Under the pieces are notes generated by a model. The model was not told the DNA's origin and did no database searches. It worked only from the letters and a program-made list of their open reading frames with translations. A DNA stretch of 64,000 bases, taken from Xaviernesmea oryzae. GTDB taxonomy: Bacteria > Pseudomonadota > Alphaproteobacteria > Rhizobiales > Rhizobiaceae. A program made the position numbers and the translations under genes. The stretch covers positions 1 to 64,000 of the forward strand of contig NZ_FOAM01000005.1 in NCBI RefSeq assembly GCF_900109605.1, given 5' to 3'. Shown in pieces: positions 16,310 through 25,412 of this stretch. Positions within the stretch are counted from its first letter, which is position 1; every line of letters begins with the position of its first letter.

Positions 16310-16622
16310 GGCGGCGGCGGTTTAGCGCCAAAGGCTGGAGTGGTGCGCCCGTCGTCGCCCACGTCCATCTCAAGACCACGGTGCGGGAGACGACGCTTTG
16401 GCTTGACGAGATGACCATGCGCGTGAAGACACGGCTTGTCTCCTAAGGGCTCACTGTGCCATCCGGCATGCTCGACCGGATCCGATAAAGGGACACCGAC
16501 AAGTTGGCCAATGAACGGGTTCAGGCCTTTTCATAGGCTGATCCATCCTCGCAAACCCGGCGAAACGCTGAACCGTTTGATGCTAGGGTGACGCCTTGAA
16601 CGGTGATCAAAAGGGAGCTTCG
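16310..16622. other. Intergenic stretch between doxX-like and tetR genes
   Basis: About 310 bases without a convincing gene. Short open frames here have no coding character. A GGGAGCT ribosome site for the TetR gene lies at the right end. No clear palindrome matching the 14518-14589 operators was seen, so autoregulation is not supported by sequence here. Confidence 0.5.
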
Positions 16623-17222
16623 ATGAAGACGGCCATGACGGGACGGCCACGCACCAAGCCTGCGGACATTCGCCGCGATGAATTGATGGATGCGGCAGAG
16701 GTGCTCTTTCTCAAGAAGGGCTTTGCCGCCACGAGCGTCAGCGAAATCGTCGAGGAGGCGGATGTCGCCAAGGGCACCTTCTATCTCTACTTCAAGACGA
16801 AAGACGACGTTCTCGCCGGGCTTCAGACACGGTTCGTCGAAACGTTCTGCAAAGCGGTCGACACGGCGATGGCGCATGAGCATGCCGATTGGTCCGAGCG
16901 CATCGCCGCCTGGGTGGAGGCCTGTGTGCATGCCTATCTCGATAACGTGGCGCTGCACGACCTCGTTTTTCATCAGCACACGCCTGCAAATCGCGCGATG
17001 AAATCCGACAATGCCGTCGTCACGCGTCTGGCGGCGTTGTTGACGCGCGGCGCCGAAGCCGGAGCCTGGAACTTGCCGGAACCCCGTCTGACTGCGGTCA
17101 TGCTGTTCGATGCGCTGCATGGCGCCGTCGATGACAGTCTCGCATTCGGCAAGACGGATGACCGGGAAAAGCTCGTCGCGGTCGTCGCCGATTTCTATCG
17201 CGCTGCCTTGCGGCTCTCCTAG
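16623..17222 (+). CDS. TetR/AcrR-family transcriptional regulator
   Basis: 199 aa from ATG 16623 (after GGGAGCT); an upstream ATG would add nine residues. The N-terminal helix-turn-helix is classical: AAEVLFLKKGFAATSVSEIVEEADVAKGTFYLYFKTKDDVL (about residues 25-65). The C-terminal ligand-binding half is family-typical in length. It most likely represses the divergent reductase and MFS/doxX promoters through the palindromes at 14518-14589, and possibly the monooxygenase operon downstream, whose first gene begins 300 bases further on. Confidence 0.88.
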   Translation: MKTAMTGRPRTKPADIRRDELMDAAEVLFLKKGFAATSVSEIVEEADVAKGTFYLYFKTKDDVLAGLQTRFVETFCKAVDTAMAHEHADWSERIAAWVEACVHAYLDNVALHDLVFHQHTPANRAMKSDNAVVTRLAALLTRGAEAGAWNLPEPRLTAVMLFDALHGAVDDSLAFGKTDDREKLVAVVADFYRAALRLS

Positions 17223-17522
17223 GGCTTTTACGTTAAAGGCCACAGGGGAAGGGGTTGGCGACCGTTCGCCGACTTGGGAGGAGCGAGCTTGCTCCGTCGT
17301 CGGGGTAGGATTTTCTCCAAATTTGTATACTAAAAAAATAGATTTACTGTAATTTGCCTGTTGCGATGATCGATAAAGGACAGGTGATCCCGTTCCGACA
17401 CCTCGCATCCATCCTGTGCGCTGACGAGCGGATCACCTGCGCGGTCGGCCATGCATACCGGTTTGGGCGGCATGTCCGGCGTCTCGCGCACGCCTCACGT
17501 GATAATAGGACAAGCCTTCCAC
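17223..17522. promoter_or_regulatory. Promoter region of the monooxygenase/Opp cluster
   Basis: This 300-base gap has a marked AT-rich island at about 17310-17355 (AAATTTGTATACTAAAAAAA and following), against GC-rich surroundings. It is the probable promoter for the gene at 17523. No palindrome matching the TetR sites was recognised. Confidence 0.45.
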
Positions 17523-18779
17523 ATGACCACGCAGATTGATCTGGCTTGGGGCGCAGCACCCAGCCAGCATTATGAGACGATCGCTGCCCGCTTTCGCCCG
17601 CTCTTTGCCGAAATCGCCAAAGGCGCGGTGGATCGTGAGCTGCAGCGCAGGCTACCGGTCGAGGAGATCGCCCAGTTGAAACAGGCTGGTCTTGGCGCGG
17701 TGCGTTTGCCGGAGGCGGAAGGTGGCCTTGGTGCGACGCTTCCAGACTTCTTCGCCCTCCTGATCGACCTGTCGGAGGCCGACTCCAACATCACCCAGGC
17801 CTTGCGCGGCCATTTCGGCTTTGCCGAGGATCTCGTCAACAAGCCGCAGGGCCTAGACCGCGCCCGCTGGGCGGCGCGGCTCGCGCGCGGCGAGATCGCC
17901 GGAAATGCCTGGACGGAGATCGGCAATGCCAGCCAAGAAGGCTTCTCCACGCGCCTGTCGCTTCGCGACGGTAAGCTCGTGGTCAACGGCGAGAAATTCT
18001 ACACGACCGGGTCGCTCCTGGCAGACTGGATCGATATCGGCGCCACGGGCCTCAATGGCGAGAGCGTCACCTTTCAGGTGCGGCGAGACGATCCCGGCGT
18101 CGAGATCATCGATGATTGGGACGGCTTCGGCCAGACATTGACGGCAAGCGGTACGACGCGTTTTACCAATGCCGAAGTCGATCCGGCGGATGTCGTGATC
18201 GATGAAAACAAGTTTCGCTACGGTGCAGCCTTCTATCAAACCGTGCATCTCGCAACACTGGCCGGCATCGGACGAGCGATCGCCACGGAGACGGCGCGTG
18301 CGGTCGCCGAACGCCGGCGCCACTACACCAATGCCGCCGGACCGCGTTCCAGCCAGGATCCGCAGGTGCTGCAGATCGTCGGCAGGCTGCGCTCCAATGC
18401 CTATGCTGCGGGCGCGATCGTGCTGCAGGTCGCAAAAGCGCTGGAGCGCGCCCATGAGGCGCATTTAGCAAGCGATGAGGCAGCGGAAGAGAAAGCCAAT
18501 GCCATCGCCGAGATCGAAACCTCGCAGGCGCTGACGGTGGTCACCAGCCTGATCCTGGAGGCTTCCACCCTCCTTTTCGACGCGCTCGGCGCCTCCTCGA
18601 CCCGCAAGCCGCTGGCGCTTGACCGGCACTGGCGCAACGCCCGCACGCTGTCGAGCCACAATCCCCGGATCTACAAGGATCGCATCGTCGGCGATTACGC
18701 GGTCAACGGCACGCCGCCGCCTTATCAATGGCGCATCGGCCTGAGTCCGGCTGCGGCAGGCGAGGCAAAAGCGTCATGA
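17523..18779 (+). CDS. Acyl-CoA-dehydrogenase-fold flavin monooxygenase (DszC/SfnB-like)
   Basis: 418 aa from ATG 17523 (MTTQIDLAWG); the in-frame upstream ATGs give an implausible leader. It has the N-terminal helical domain (RRLPVEEIAQLKQAGLGAVRLPEAEGGLG), the beta domain with WTEIGNAS and VNGEKFYTTGS, and the C-terminal helical domain ending DRHWRNARTLSSHNPRIYK. That ending is typical of the DszC/SfnB branch, which uses reduced flavin and oxygen rather than acyl-CoA. It is the first gene of a cluster with an LLM monooxygenase and an Opp-type transporter, fitting oxidation of an imported sulfur- or nitrogen-containing organic compound. No flavin reductase is seen nearby. Confidence 0.82.
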   Translation: MTTQIDLAWGAAPSQHYETIAARFRPLFAEIAKGAVDRELQRRLPVEEIAQLKQAGLGAVRLPEAEGGLGATLPDFFALLIDLSEADSNITQALRGHFGFAEDLVNKPQGLDRARWAARLARGEIAGNAWTEIGNASQEGFSTRLSLRDGKLVVNGEKFYTTGSLLADWIDIGATGLNGESVTFQVRRDDPGVEIIDDWDGFGQTLTASGTTRFTNAEVDPADVVIDENKFRYGAAFYQTVHLATLAGIGRAIATETARAVAERRRHYTNAAGPRSSQDPQVLQIVGRLRSNAYAAGAIVLQVAKALERAHEAHLASDEAAEEKANAIAEIETSQALTVVTSLILEASTLLFDALGASSTRKPLALDRHWRNARTLSSHNPRIYKDRIVGDYAVNGTPPPYQWRIGLSPAAAGEAKAS

Positions 18780-18816
18780 GCGCCGCACTGGCTGATAGGC
18801 GCGCGGGGGCCGGGCA

Positions 18817-20214
18817 ATGACGAAACAGATCCGTTTTAACGCCTTCGAGATGAATTGCGTCGGGCATCAATCGCCGGGCCTCTGGGCGCATCCGAAGGAC
18901 CAATCCTGGCGCTACAAGGACGTGCGCTATTGGTCGGAACTGGCGCAGACGCTGGAGCGCGGCATTTTCGACAGCATCTTCATCGCCGATGTCATCGGCT
19001 ATTACGATGTCTATCAGGGTGGCATGGAGCATGCCTTCCGCCAGGCCGCGCAGATCCCGGTCAACGATCCGCTGCAGCTTGCGGTGCCGATCACCTTCAA
19101 CACAAAGCATATCGGCGTCGGCATTACCGCCTCGACGTCGTTCGAACATCCCTACACCTTTGCCCGCAGGCTGGCGACCGCCGACCATCTGACAGACGGA
19201 CGCGTGGCCTGGAATATCGTCACGTCCTATCTGCAGAGCGGCGCACAGAATGTGGGCGAGACGGGGCTGCGCCAGCACGACGATCGCTATGCGGTTGCCG
19301 AGGAATATGTCGAGGTTCTCTACAAGCTGCTGGAAGGCAGCTGGGAGAAGGGCGCGGTGTTGCGCGACAAGGCGCGGCGCATCTTCGTCGATCCCGACAA
19401 GGTGCATGCCATCGCCCATTCCGGCCGCTATTATCAGGTGCCGGGCTACCATCTGAGCGAGCCTTCGCCACAGCGCACGCCCTTGCTGTTTCAAGCTGGC
19501 CAGTCCGAGGCCGGCCGCCGATTTGCCGCTCGCAATGCCGAATGCGTCTTCGTCGGCGCGCTGACCAAGCCGGCCCTGAAGGCCTATGTCGACGACATCC
19601 GCGCCCGCGCCGCCGCTCATGGCCGCGATCCGGCAAAATTGCTGGTCTACACGCTGCTGACGGTCATCGTCGACGAGACGGATGAGAAGGCGCAGGCGAA
19701 GTTCGAGGAGCTTTCAAGCTACGGCTCGTACGATGGCGCGCTGGTGCTGATGTCCGGCTGGAGCGGCGTCGATTTGGGCCGCTACAAGCCGGGCGATGCG
19801 GTGCGCGCGGTCGCGGGTGCGGAGTTGCGCTCGCTCATCGACAGGTTCGAAGAGTCCGGGCGCAGCTGGACCATCGAGGAACTTGCCCGTTGGGGCGCGA
19901 TCGGCGGCAGTGGACCCGTGATCGTAGGCAGCGCGCAAACCGTCGCCGATATCCTGGAAGACTGGGTGGACGAAACCGGCGTCGACGGCTTCAACCTCTG
20001 TTACGCGATCGAACCCGGCACCTTCGAGGATGTCGTCGATCTGCTCGTGCCGGAGCTGCAGAGGCGCGGCCGCTACCCCACCGCCTATCGCGAGGGAACC
20101 CTGCGCGAAAAGCTGTTCGGCCAGGGGCCATATCTGCCCGAGACCCATCCGGCCGCTCGCTATCGCGATATCGAGGCGGTCAAACGGCAGGAGCGCGAAG
20201 GGTCACCTGCATGA
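18817..20214 (+). CDS. NtaA/SnaA/DszA-family FMN-dependent monooxygenase (bacterial luciferase-like)
   Basis: 465 aa. Family blocks include WRYKDVRYWSELAQTLERGIFDSIFIADV near the start, SFEHPYTFARRLATADHLTDGRVAWNIVTSY around residues 108-138, and LLFQAGQSEAGRRFAARNAECVF near 225-248. These are characteristic of the nitrilotriacetate monooxygenase A / dibenzothiophene-sulfone monooxygenase branch of two-component FMNH2 enzymes. It follows the DszC-like gene by 37 bases and precedes the Opp-type transporter. DszC-like and DszA-like enzymes acting in sequence are the known logic of aromatic desulfurisation; the actual substrate is unknown. Confidence 0.87.
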   Translation: MTKQIRFNAFEMNCVGHQSPGLWAHPKDQSWRYKDVRYWSELAQTLERGIFDSIFIADVIGYYDVYQGGMEHAFRQAAQIPVNDPLQLAVPITFNTKHIGVGITASTSFEHPYTFARRLATADHLTDGRVAWNIVTSYLQSGAQNVGETGLRQHDDRYAVAEEYVEVLYKLLEGSWEKGAVLRDKARRIFVDPDKVHAIAHSGRYYQVPGYHLSEPSPQRTPLLFQAGQSEAGRRFAARNAECVFVGALTKPALKAYVDDIRARAAAHGRDPAKLLVYTLLTVIVDETDEKAQAKFEELSSYGSYDGALVLMSGWSGVDLGRYKPGDAVRAVAGAELRSLIDRFEESGRSWTIEELARWGAIGGSGPVIVGSAQTVADILEDWVDETGVDGFNLCYAIEPGTFEDVVDLLVPELQRRGRYPTAYREGTLREKLFGQGPYLPETHPAARYRDIEAVKRQEREGSPA

Positions 20215-20266
20215 CCGGCAAAGCCCGCCTGACCCCCTGATTCATGCATGGAAGGACATTTCGCAG

Positions 20267-21907
20267 ATGAGCAGCTTCATCGAAAGACGCGCAACAACGG
20301 CTGCGGCCCTTATCGCCCTCTTGGCGGCAGGGCTGGCAGGCACCGGCGTCGCAAGGGCTGAGGACGTTCCCGCCAAGGGCGGCACCTTGATCTATGCCAC
20401 CGACCGTGAGCCCACCTGCCTCGATCCGCATGTGGATGGCGACATGCCCCAGGTTTTCGTCGCGCAGCAATATACGGATTCGCTCGTTTCCCAAGACAAG
20501 GATGGCCGCATCGGCCCCTGGCTCGCCAAGGACTGGACGATCTCGGACGATGGAAAGGTTTACACTTTCCACCTGCGCGACGACGTGACCTTTACCAATG
20601 GCGAAAAGTTCAATGCCGCCGCCGTAAAGGCCAATCTCGATCACATCATCAACCCCGCCACGCAATCCTCGACGGCGGGCGGTTATATCCAGCAATATTT
20701 GAAGACCGAGACGCCGGACGAGCACACGGCCGTCGTCTATCTGAAAAAGCCCTATGCCGCGTTTCTAGAGGTGCTGGCGCAGGGTTTCCTCGGGATCGAG
20801 GCGCCATCGGCGCTCGCCCGCGGCCGTGATGAAAACTGCCAGAGCCCTGTCGGGTCCGGTCCCTTCAAGGTCGTCAAATGGGACCGCAAGAGCGAGATCG
20901 TCTTCGAGCGCAACCCCGACTATAAGTGGGCGCCGCCAACGGCGAAGCATCAGGGGCCTGCCTATCTGGATCGGCTGGTCTGGAAAATCATTCCCGAACC
21001 CTCCGTACGCTTCGCATCGCTGGCGGGCGGCAATGTGGATGTGATCGAATCCATTCCGCCCGAAGCCGAGGAGGGCGCCGCCAAGGATGGCAATCTCACG
21101 CTTCTGATCAAGGACCGCCCGGGCAATCCGACCAATTCGGCGCTGAACACCCGGCGCGCACCCTTCGACGATATCCGCGTGCGCGAAGCCTTTGTCCGCT
21201 CGGCGGATATTCAGGGCGCACTCGACAGCGTCTTTTTCGGCCGTTACCAGCGCGCGCCGGGGCCGCTCAGCGCGGTCACGCCTTTCGCGTCACCCGATTT
21301 CCAGGCGCATTACGATTACGACCCGGATCGTGCCAACAAGCTTCTGGACGAGGCCGGCTGGAGCGAGCGCAATGCAAATGGCTACCGCATCAAGGATGGC
21401 AAGACGCTGACGGTCGAGGTGCTGATCGGCGATTTCCAGGGCCCGGCGGAGCGCTCGCTCTGGGAGCAGATCCAGGCGACGGCAGCGGAAACGGGCTTCG
21501 AGGTCAAGCTGCAGAATCTCGGCTTTTCCGAATGGCTCGACCGGATGGGCAAGTGGCAATATGATGCCGTTGGCGAATATTGGAACACCAACACCGCCGA
21601 CGTGCTGCGCATCGTCTTCTCCTCGGAATTCCTTGGGGCCGCAGGATCCGGCGGCTATCATCAAAATGCCACAGGGTTCTCCAACCCGGCCTTTGACGAG
21701 GTCGTCAACAAGGCGTTGGAAACGACGGAAGAGGGCAAGCGCCGGGCGCTTTATCTCGATGCCCAGAAGATCATCGCCTCGAACTATCTGCAGGTTTTAA
21801 CCTTCCCGCAGAGCACCCGGCTTGGCATCTACAAGACCGCGCAGGGCGTGCGGCTCGAGCCCTCGCTGTCGGTTCCCGTACTCTATGATGCCTGGGTGAG
21901 AAAATGA
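20267..21907 (+). CDS. Peptide/nickel-type ABC transporter substrate-binding protein (SBP family 5)
   Basis: 546 aa from ATG 20267, with a signal peptide ending near residue 31 (GTGVARAEDVPAKGG). SBP_bac_5 features follow: TLIYATDREPTCLDPH, LAKDWTISDDGKVYTFHLRDDVTFTNGEKFNA, and GTGP-like GSGPFKVVKWDRKSEIVFERNPDYK. Proteins of this family bind peptides, nickel, opines or other compounds. The surrounding monooxygenases suggest that the ligand is their substrate. It overlaps the permease gene by 4 bp. Confidence 0.88.
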   Translation: MSSFIERRATTAAALIALLAAGLAGTGVARAEDVPAKGGTLIYATDREPTCLDPHVDGDMPQVFVAQQYTDSLVSQDKDGRIGPWLAKDWTISDDGKVYTFHLRDDVTFTNGEKFNAAAVKANLDHIINPATQSSTAGGYIQQYLKTETPDEHTAVVYLKKPYAAFLEVLAQGFLGIEAPSALARGRDENCQSPVGSGPFKVVKWDRKSEIVFERNPDYKWAPPTAKHQGPAYLDRLVWKIIPEPSVRFASLAGGNVDVIESIPPEAEEGAAKDGNLTLLIKDRPGNPTNSALNTRRAPFDDIRVREAFVRSADIQGALDSVFFGRYQRAPGPLSAVTPFASPDFQAHYDYDPDRANKLLDEAGWSERNANGYRIKDGKTLTVEVLIGDFQGPAERSLWEQIQATAAETGFEVKLQNLGFSEWLDRMGKWQYDAVGEYWNTNTADVLRIVFSSEFLGAAGSGGYHQNATGFSNPAFDEVVNKALETTEEGKRRALYLDAQKIIASNYLQVLTFPQSTRLGIYKTAQGVRLEPSLSVPVLYDAWVRK

Positions 21908-22884
21908 GCGCGCCAGCTGGGCGGTCGTTGCAGATCAACCGGCTCTGGCCGCTCGGCTGGCTTATCTGCCGGCGGCTCCTCTCCGGCGCGTTGGTGCTGC
22001 TGGCCTCGGCCACGGTCACCTTCTTCGCCCTGCGGCTGACGCCGGGCGATCCGGTTCGCGCGGTGCTTGGCGGGCCAACGGCCAATCCGACACCAGAGAC
22101 CGTCGCGCGTGCCATCGCCGAGTTCGGACTGGACCGGCCGCTGCCCGTTCAGTATCTGCTGCATATCGGCCGGCTGTTGCGCGGCGATCTGGGCACCTCT
22201 TTCTCTCAGCATCAGCAGGTCAGCGCTGTCATCGCCGAGCAGATCGGTCCGACGCTCTGGCTCACAGGCTCGGCTGTCGCCGTGGCCTGGCTGCTCTCCA
22301 CCCTTTCCGTACTGGCCACCGCGCGACGCGGGTGGGCGCTCAGTGCGGTGGGCTCGGCCGCAGAGACCATGGCCGCTGCCCTGCCGCAGTTCTGGCTGGG
22401 CTTGGTGCTGCTTGCTGTGTTTGCCTTCGGCCTGCGCTGGTTTCCACCGCAAAGCGATGGCGGCTTCCTTGGCATGGTGCTGCCGACGCTTGCGCTGGCC
22501 GTGCCGCTCGCCGGCTTTTTGGCGCAGGTCACGCGGGAGTCCTTCGAGCTGGCGCTCGATCAGCCCTTCATTCTCTCCGCGCGCATGCGCGGTCTGGGCG
22601 AAGGCGCGGTCAGATGGCGACATGGCCTTCGTCATGCCGCCCTTCCGGGCATCAGCCTCTCGGCCTGGGCGATCGGCTCGCTGATCGGCAATGCCGTTCT
22701 GGTGGAGGTGATCTTCTCGCGGCCTGGGCTCGGCCGCGTGCTCTATCAGGCCGTGAGCGTGCAGGACATGCCCTTGACCATTGGGGTCACGCTGGTGGTC
22801 ACGCTGGTTTATGTCGTTGCGAGCCTGGCCGTCGACCTTCTCTATATCCTTGTCGATCCGCGTTTGAAGGCAAAGCGCACATGA
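21904..22884 (+). CDS. Dpp/Opp-type ABC transporter permease (DppB-like)
   Basis: 326 aa, overlapping the binding-protein gene by 4 bp (ATGA). The N-terminal span is followed by the family motif LRLTPGDPVRAVLGG, then QYLLHIGRLLRGDLGTSFSQ. The EAA-type loop is present before VEVIFSRPGLGRVLYQAV. It pairs with the next gene to form the membrane channel. Confidence 0.88.
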   Translation: MSAPAGRSLQINRLWPLGWLICRRLLSGALVLLASATVTFFALRLTPGDPVRAVLGGPTANPTPETVARAIAEFGLDRPLPVQYLLHIGRLLRGDLGTSFSQHQQVSAVIAEQIGPTLWLTGSAVAVAWLLSTLSVLATARRGWALSAVGSAAETMAAALPQFWLGLVLLAVFAFGLRWFPPQSDGGFLGMVLPTLALAVPLAGFLAQVTRESFELALDQPFILSARMRGLGEGAVRWRHGLRHAALPGISLSAWAIGSLIGNAVLVEVIFSRPGLGRVLYQAVSVQDMPLTIGVTLVVTLVYVVASLAVDLLYILVDPRLKAKRT

Positions 22885-23744
22885 CCATTCCGCTCTCGAC
22901 ATCCACCTTTGCCCAAAGCCGCCGGCTGCCGAAGGTCAGCCTGCCGCCTGTGGGCGCGAGCCTCGCCATGCTGTTCCTGATTGTCCTGATCGCCGCGTCG
23001 ATCTGGCCGGACCTGTTTGCGACAAGCAATCCGCTGAAGATCGCGCCGCGCCTTGCTTTTCGCCCGCCGGGCCTGGGCCATCCTTTCGGCACGGATCAAT
23101 CGGGGCGCGACATCTATTCCCGCGTCATTTACGGCGCGGGCCAATCGCTGCTGCTCGGTGTCGGGGCCGTTGCCGTTTCGATGGCGCTCGCCATCCCCCT
23201 CGGGCTTATCGGCGGTCTCGGCGGACGGCTTGCGGAGCGGTTCATCGGCTGGGTGCTGGATGTCCTGTTCTCCTTCCCCACGCTGATCCTGGCCTTGCTC
23301 TTCGCGGCTCATCTGGGCGGCGGCATCGGTCCGCTCATCGTGGCCACAGGGGTGGGGAATGCGCCTGGCTATGGGCGGATGATCTTCGGCCAGACGCTGA
23401 GCGTGCGCCGCGCCGGCTATATCGAGGCCGCTCGCATGCTCGGGCATTCGCCGCTACGCATCATCTGGCGGCAGATCCTGCCAAACGTCATGCGGCCGCT
23501 GATCGTCATGGTCACCATGGGCATCGGCCAGGCCATCGTCTGGTCCTCGGCCTTGTCCTTTCTTGGGCTTGGCGCCCAGCCGCCGGCTGCCGAATGGGGC
23601 ACCATGCTGGCCATGGGGCGCGATTTCGTCAGCCGCGCCTGGTGGCTCACCGTCTTCCCCGGCCTCTTCATCGTGCTGACGACGCTGTCGACCACCGTCG
23701 TCGGCCGCTATCTGCAGCGCTGCCTGGAGGGGCGCACATCATGA
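22881..23744 (+). CDS. Dpp/Opp-type ABC transporter permease (DppC-like)
   Basis: 287 aa from the ATG that overlaps the previous stop by 4 bp. The DppC hallmark GHPFGTDQSGRDIYSRVIYGA lies after the first span, with EAARMLGHSPLRIIWRQILPN as the ATPase-contact loop and SALSFLGLGAQPPAAEWGTML near the C-terminus. It overlaps the ATPase gene by 4 bp, so the whole transporter is translationally coupled. Confidence 0.88.
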   Translation: MTIPLSTSTFAQSRRLPKVSLPPVGASLAMLFLIVLIAASIWPDLFATSNPLKIAPRLAFRPPGLGHPFGTDQSGRDIYSRVIYGAGQSLLLGVGAVAVSMALAIPLGLIGGLGGRLAERFIGWVLDVLFSFPTLILALLFAAHLGGGIGPLIVATGVGNAPGYGRMIFGQTLSVRRAGYIEAARMLGHSPLRIIWRQILPNVMRPLIVMVTMGIGQAIVWSSALSFLGLGAQPPAAEWGTMLAMGRDFVSRAWWLTVFPGLFIVLTTLSTTVVGRYLQRCLEGRTS

Positions 23745-25360
23745 GCAAAGCGTCGCTCATCGTCGACAATCTTTCGGTGGATTTCGCGGCAGGCTCGGCA
23801 AGGAAAAGCGTCGTCCGACATGTCAGCTTCCGCGTCGAGCCTGGCCGTGCCGTGGCGCTGGTGGGGGAGTCCGGCTCGGGAAAGAGCGTCACCGCGCGCA
23901 GCCTCGTCGGGCTGGCCGGTGCGGGCGCTATCGTTTCCGCAACCCGTCTTTCCTACGGCGATCGTGATCTGCGCGCGCTGTCGCAAAGGCAGTGGCGCGA
24001 GATCCGCGGACGCGATATCGGCTTCGTGCTGCAGGACGCGCTGGTCTCGCTCGATCCGTTGCGCACCATCGGCGCCGAGATCGAGGAGGCCCTCGCCGCC
24101 CATGGTTGGGGCGACAGGGCAAGCCGACGGCGTCGCGCGCAAGACCTCCTTCGCTCCGTTGGCATTCCCGATCCTGATATTCGCGCGCTGCAGCGTTCGG
24201 ATGAACTGTCGGGAGGTCTGCGCCAACGCGCGCTGATTGCAACGGCGCTGGCGCTCGATCCTGCCATCGTGATTGCCGACGAGCCTACGACGGCGCTCGA
24301 TTCCACGGTGCAGGCGCAGATCGTAGCGCTTCTGTCAGCTATTAAGGAGAAAGGTCATGGCCTGCTGATCATCAGCCATGATCTCCATCTCGTATCCAAA
24401 CTCGCTGACGAGGTCGTCGTGATGCACCATGGCGACGTGGTGGAGCAGGGGCCGGTCTCGGACGTGTTGGCGAAGCCGCGGCACGCCTATACGCGCGCGC
24501 TGCTCGATGCCATGCCGGGCCGCCATCCCCGCCGCCGGCGACCAATTGCGCGCGATCGGGAAGAACAGGCGTCCAGTCTACCCGAGACAGTTCTCGATGT
24601 GCGTGATCTGACAAAGACCTTCGACGGGCCGGCGGGCAGCGCCCGGCTGGCGGTGGACAAGGTCAGCTTCTCAATCCAGCGCGGCCGCACGCTCGGCATC
24701 GTCGGAGAATCCGGCTCGGGCAAGACGACGGTCGCTCGGATCGCGCTTGGTCTGGTGACACCGGATGAGGGTGAGATCGCGTTTGCCGGGCGGCCTTGGG
24801 TCGCATCCACAGGGCGTGGACCGAGAGTAAGCGAGGCCGATCGCCGCCCGTATCGCCGCGATCTGAGCGTGATCTATCAGGATCCTCTCTCGTCCTTCGA
24901 CCCGCGCTGGACCGTCGGCCAGATCCTGTCCGACGCCTTGCAGGCTGCGGGTCTGGCCCGGAAGGACCAGGCACGGCGCATTGCCGACCTGCTGGCAAAG
25001 GTGCGCCTTCCCATTGAGATCGCCGACCGTTGGCCGCTTAACCTCTCGGGCGGTCAGCGCCAGCGCGTTGCCATTGCCCGGGCGCTTGCCGCCAATCCCA
25101 AGGTCGTCATCTGCGACGAGCCGGTCTCCGCCCTCGACGTGTCCGTTCAGGCGCAGGTCCTCGATTTGCTCGCCGACCTGCAGGAGGAACTCGGCATCGC
25201 CTATCTCTTCATCTCGCACGATCTCGGCGTGATCCGTCAGATCAGTGACGATGTGCTGGTGATGCAAAGCGGCCGCGCGGTGGAACAGGGCGCAACCGAG
25301 CAGGTTTTCTCCGCCCCGGCGCATCCCTTTACCAAGGCGTTGCTGCAGGCGGCCTCGTGA
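23741..25360 (+). CDS. Fused dual ATP-binding protein of Dpp/Opp-type ABC transporter (DppDF-like)
   Basis: 539 aa with two complete ABC domains in one chain. Walker A motifs are VGESGSGKS (first, about residue 43) and VGESGSGKTT (second, about residue 326). Signatures are SGGLRQRA and LSGGQRQRV, and Walker B blocks IVIADEPTTALD and VVICDEPVSALD. Fused DppD-DppF ATPases are common in rhizobial family-5 transporters. It is the last gene of the monooxygenase/Opp cluster. Confidence 0.9.
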   Translation: MSKASLIVDNLSVDFAAGSARKSVVRHVSFRVEPGRAVALVGESGSGKSVTARSLVGLAGAGAIVSATRLSYGDRDLRALSQRQWREIRGRDIGFVLQDALVSLDPLRTIGAEIEEALAAHGWGDRASRRRRAQDLLRSVGIPDPDIRALQRSDELSGGLRQRALIATALALDPAIVIADEPTTALDSTVQAQIVALLSAIKEKGHGLLIISHDLHLVSKLADEVVVMHHGDVVEQGPVSDVLAKPRHAYTRALLDAMPGRHPRRRRPIARDREEQASSLPETVLDVRDLTKTFDGPAGSARLAVDKVSFSIQRGRTLGIVGESGSGKTTVARIALGLVTPDEGEIAFAGRPWVASTGRGPRVSEADRRPYRRDLSVIYQDPLSSFDPRWTVGQILSDALQAAGLARKDQARRIADLLAKVRLPIEIADRWPLNLSGGQRQRVAIARALAANPKVVICDEPVSALDVSVQAQVLDLLADLQEELGIAYLFISHDLGVIRQISDDVLVMQSGRAVEQGATEQVFSAPAHPFTKALLQAAS

Positions 25361-25412
25361 TCACGGCGACGCCGCCCTATTCGCGCCTGGTGCCACACCT
25401 AGGCACGCGTCC

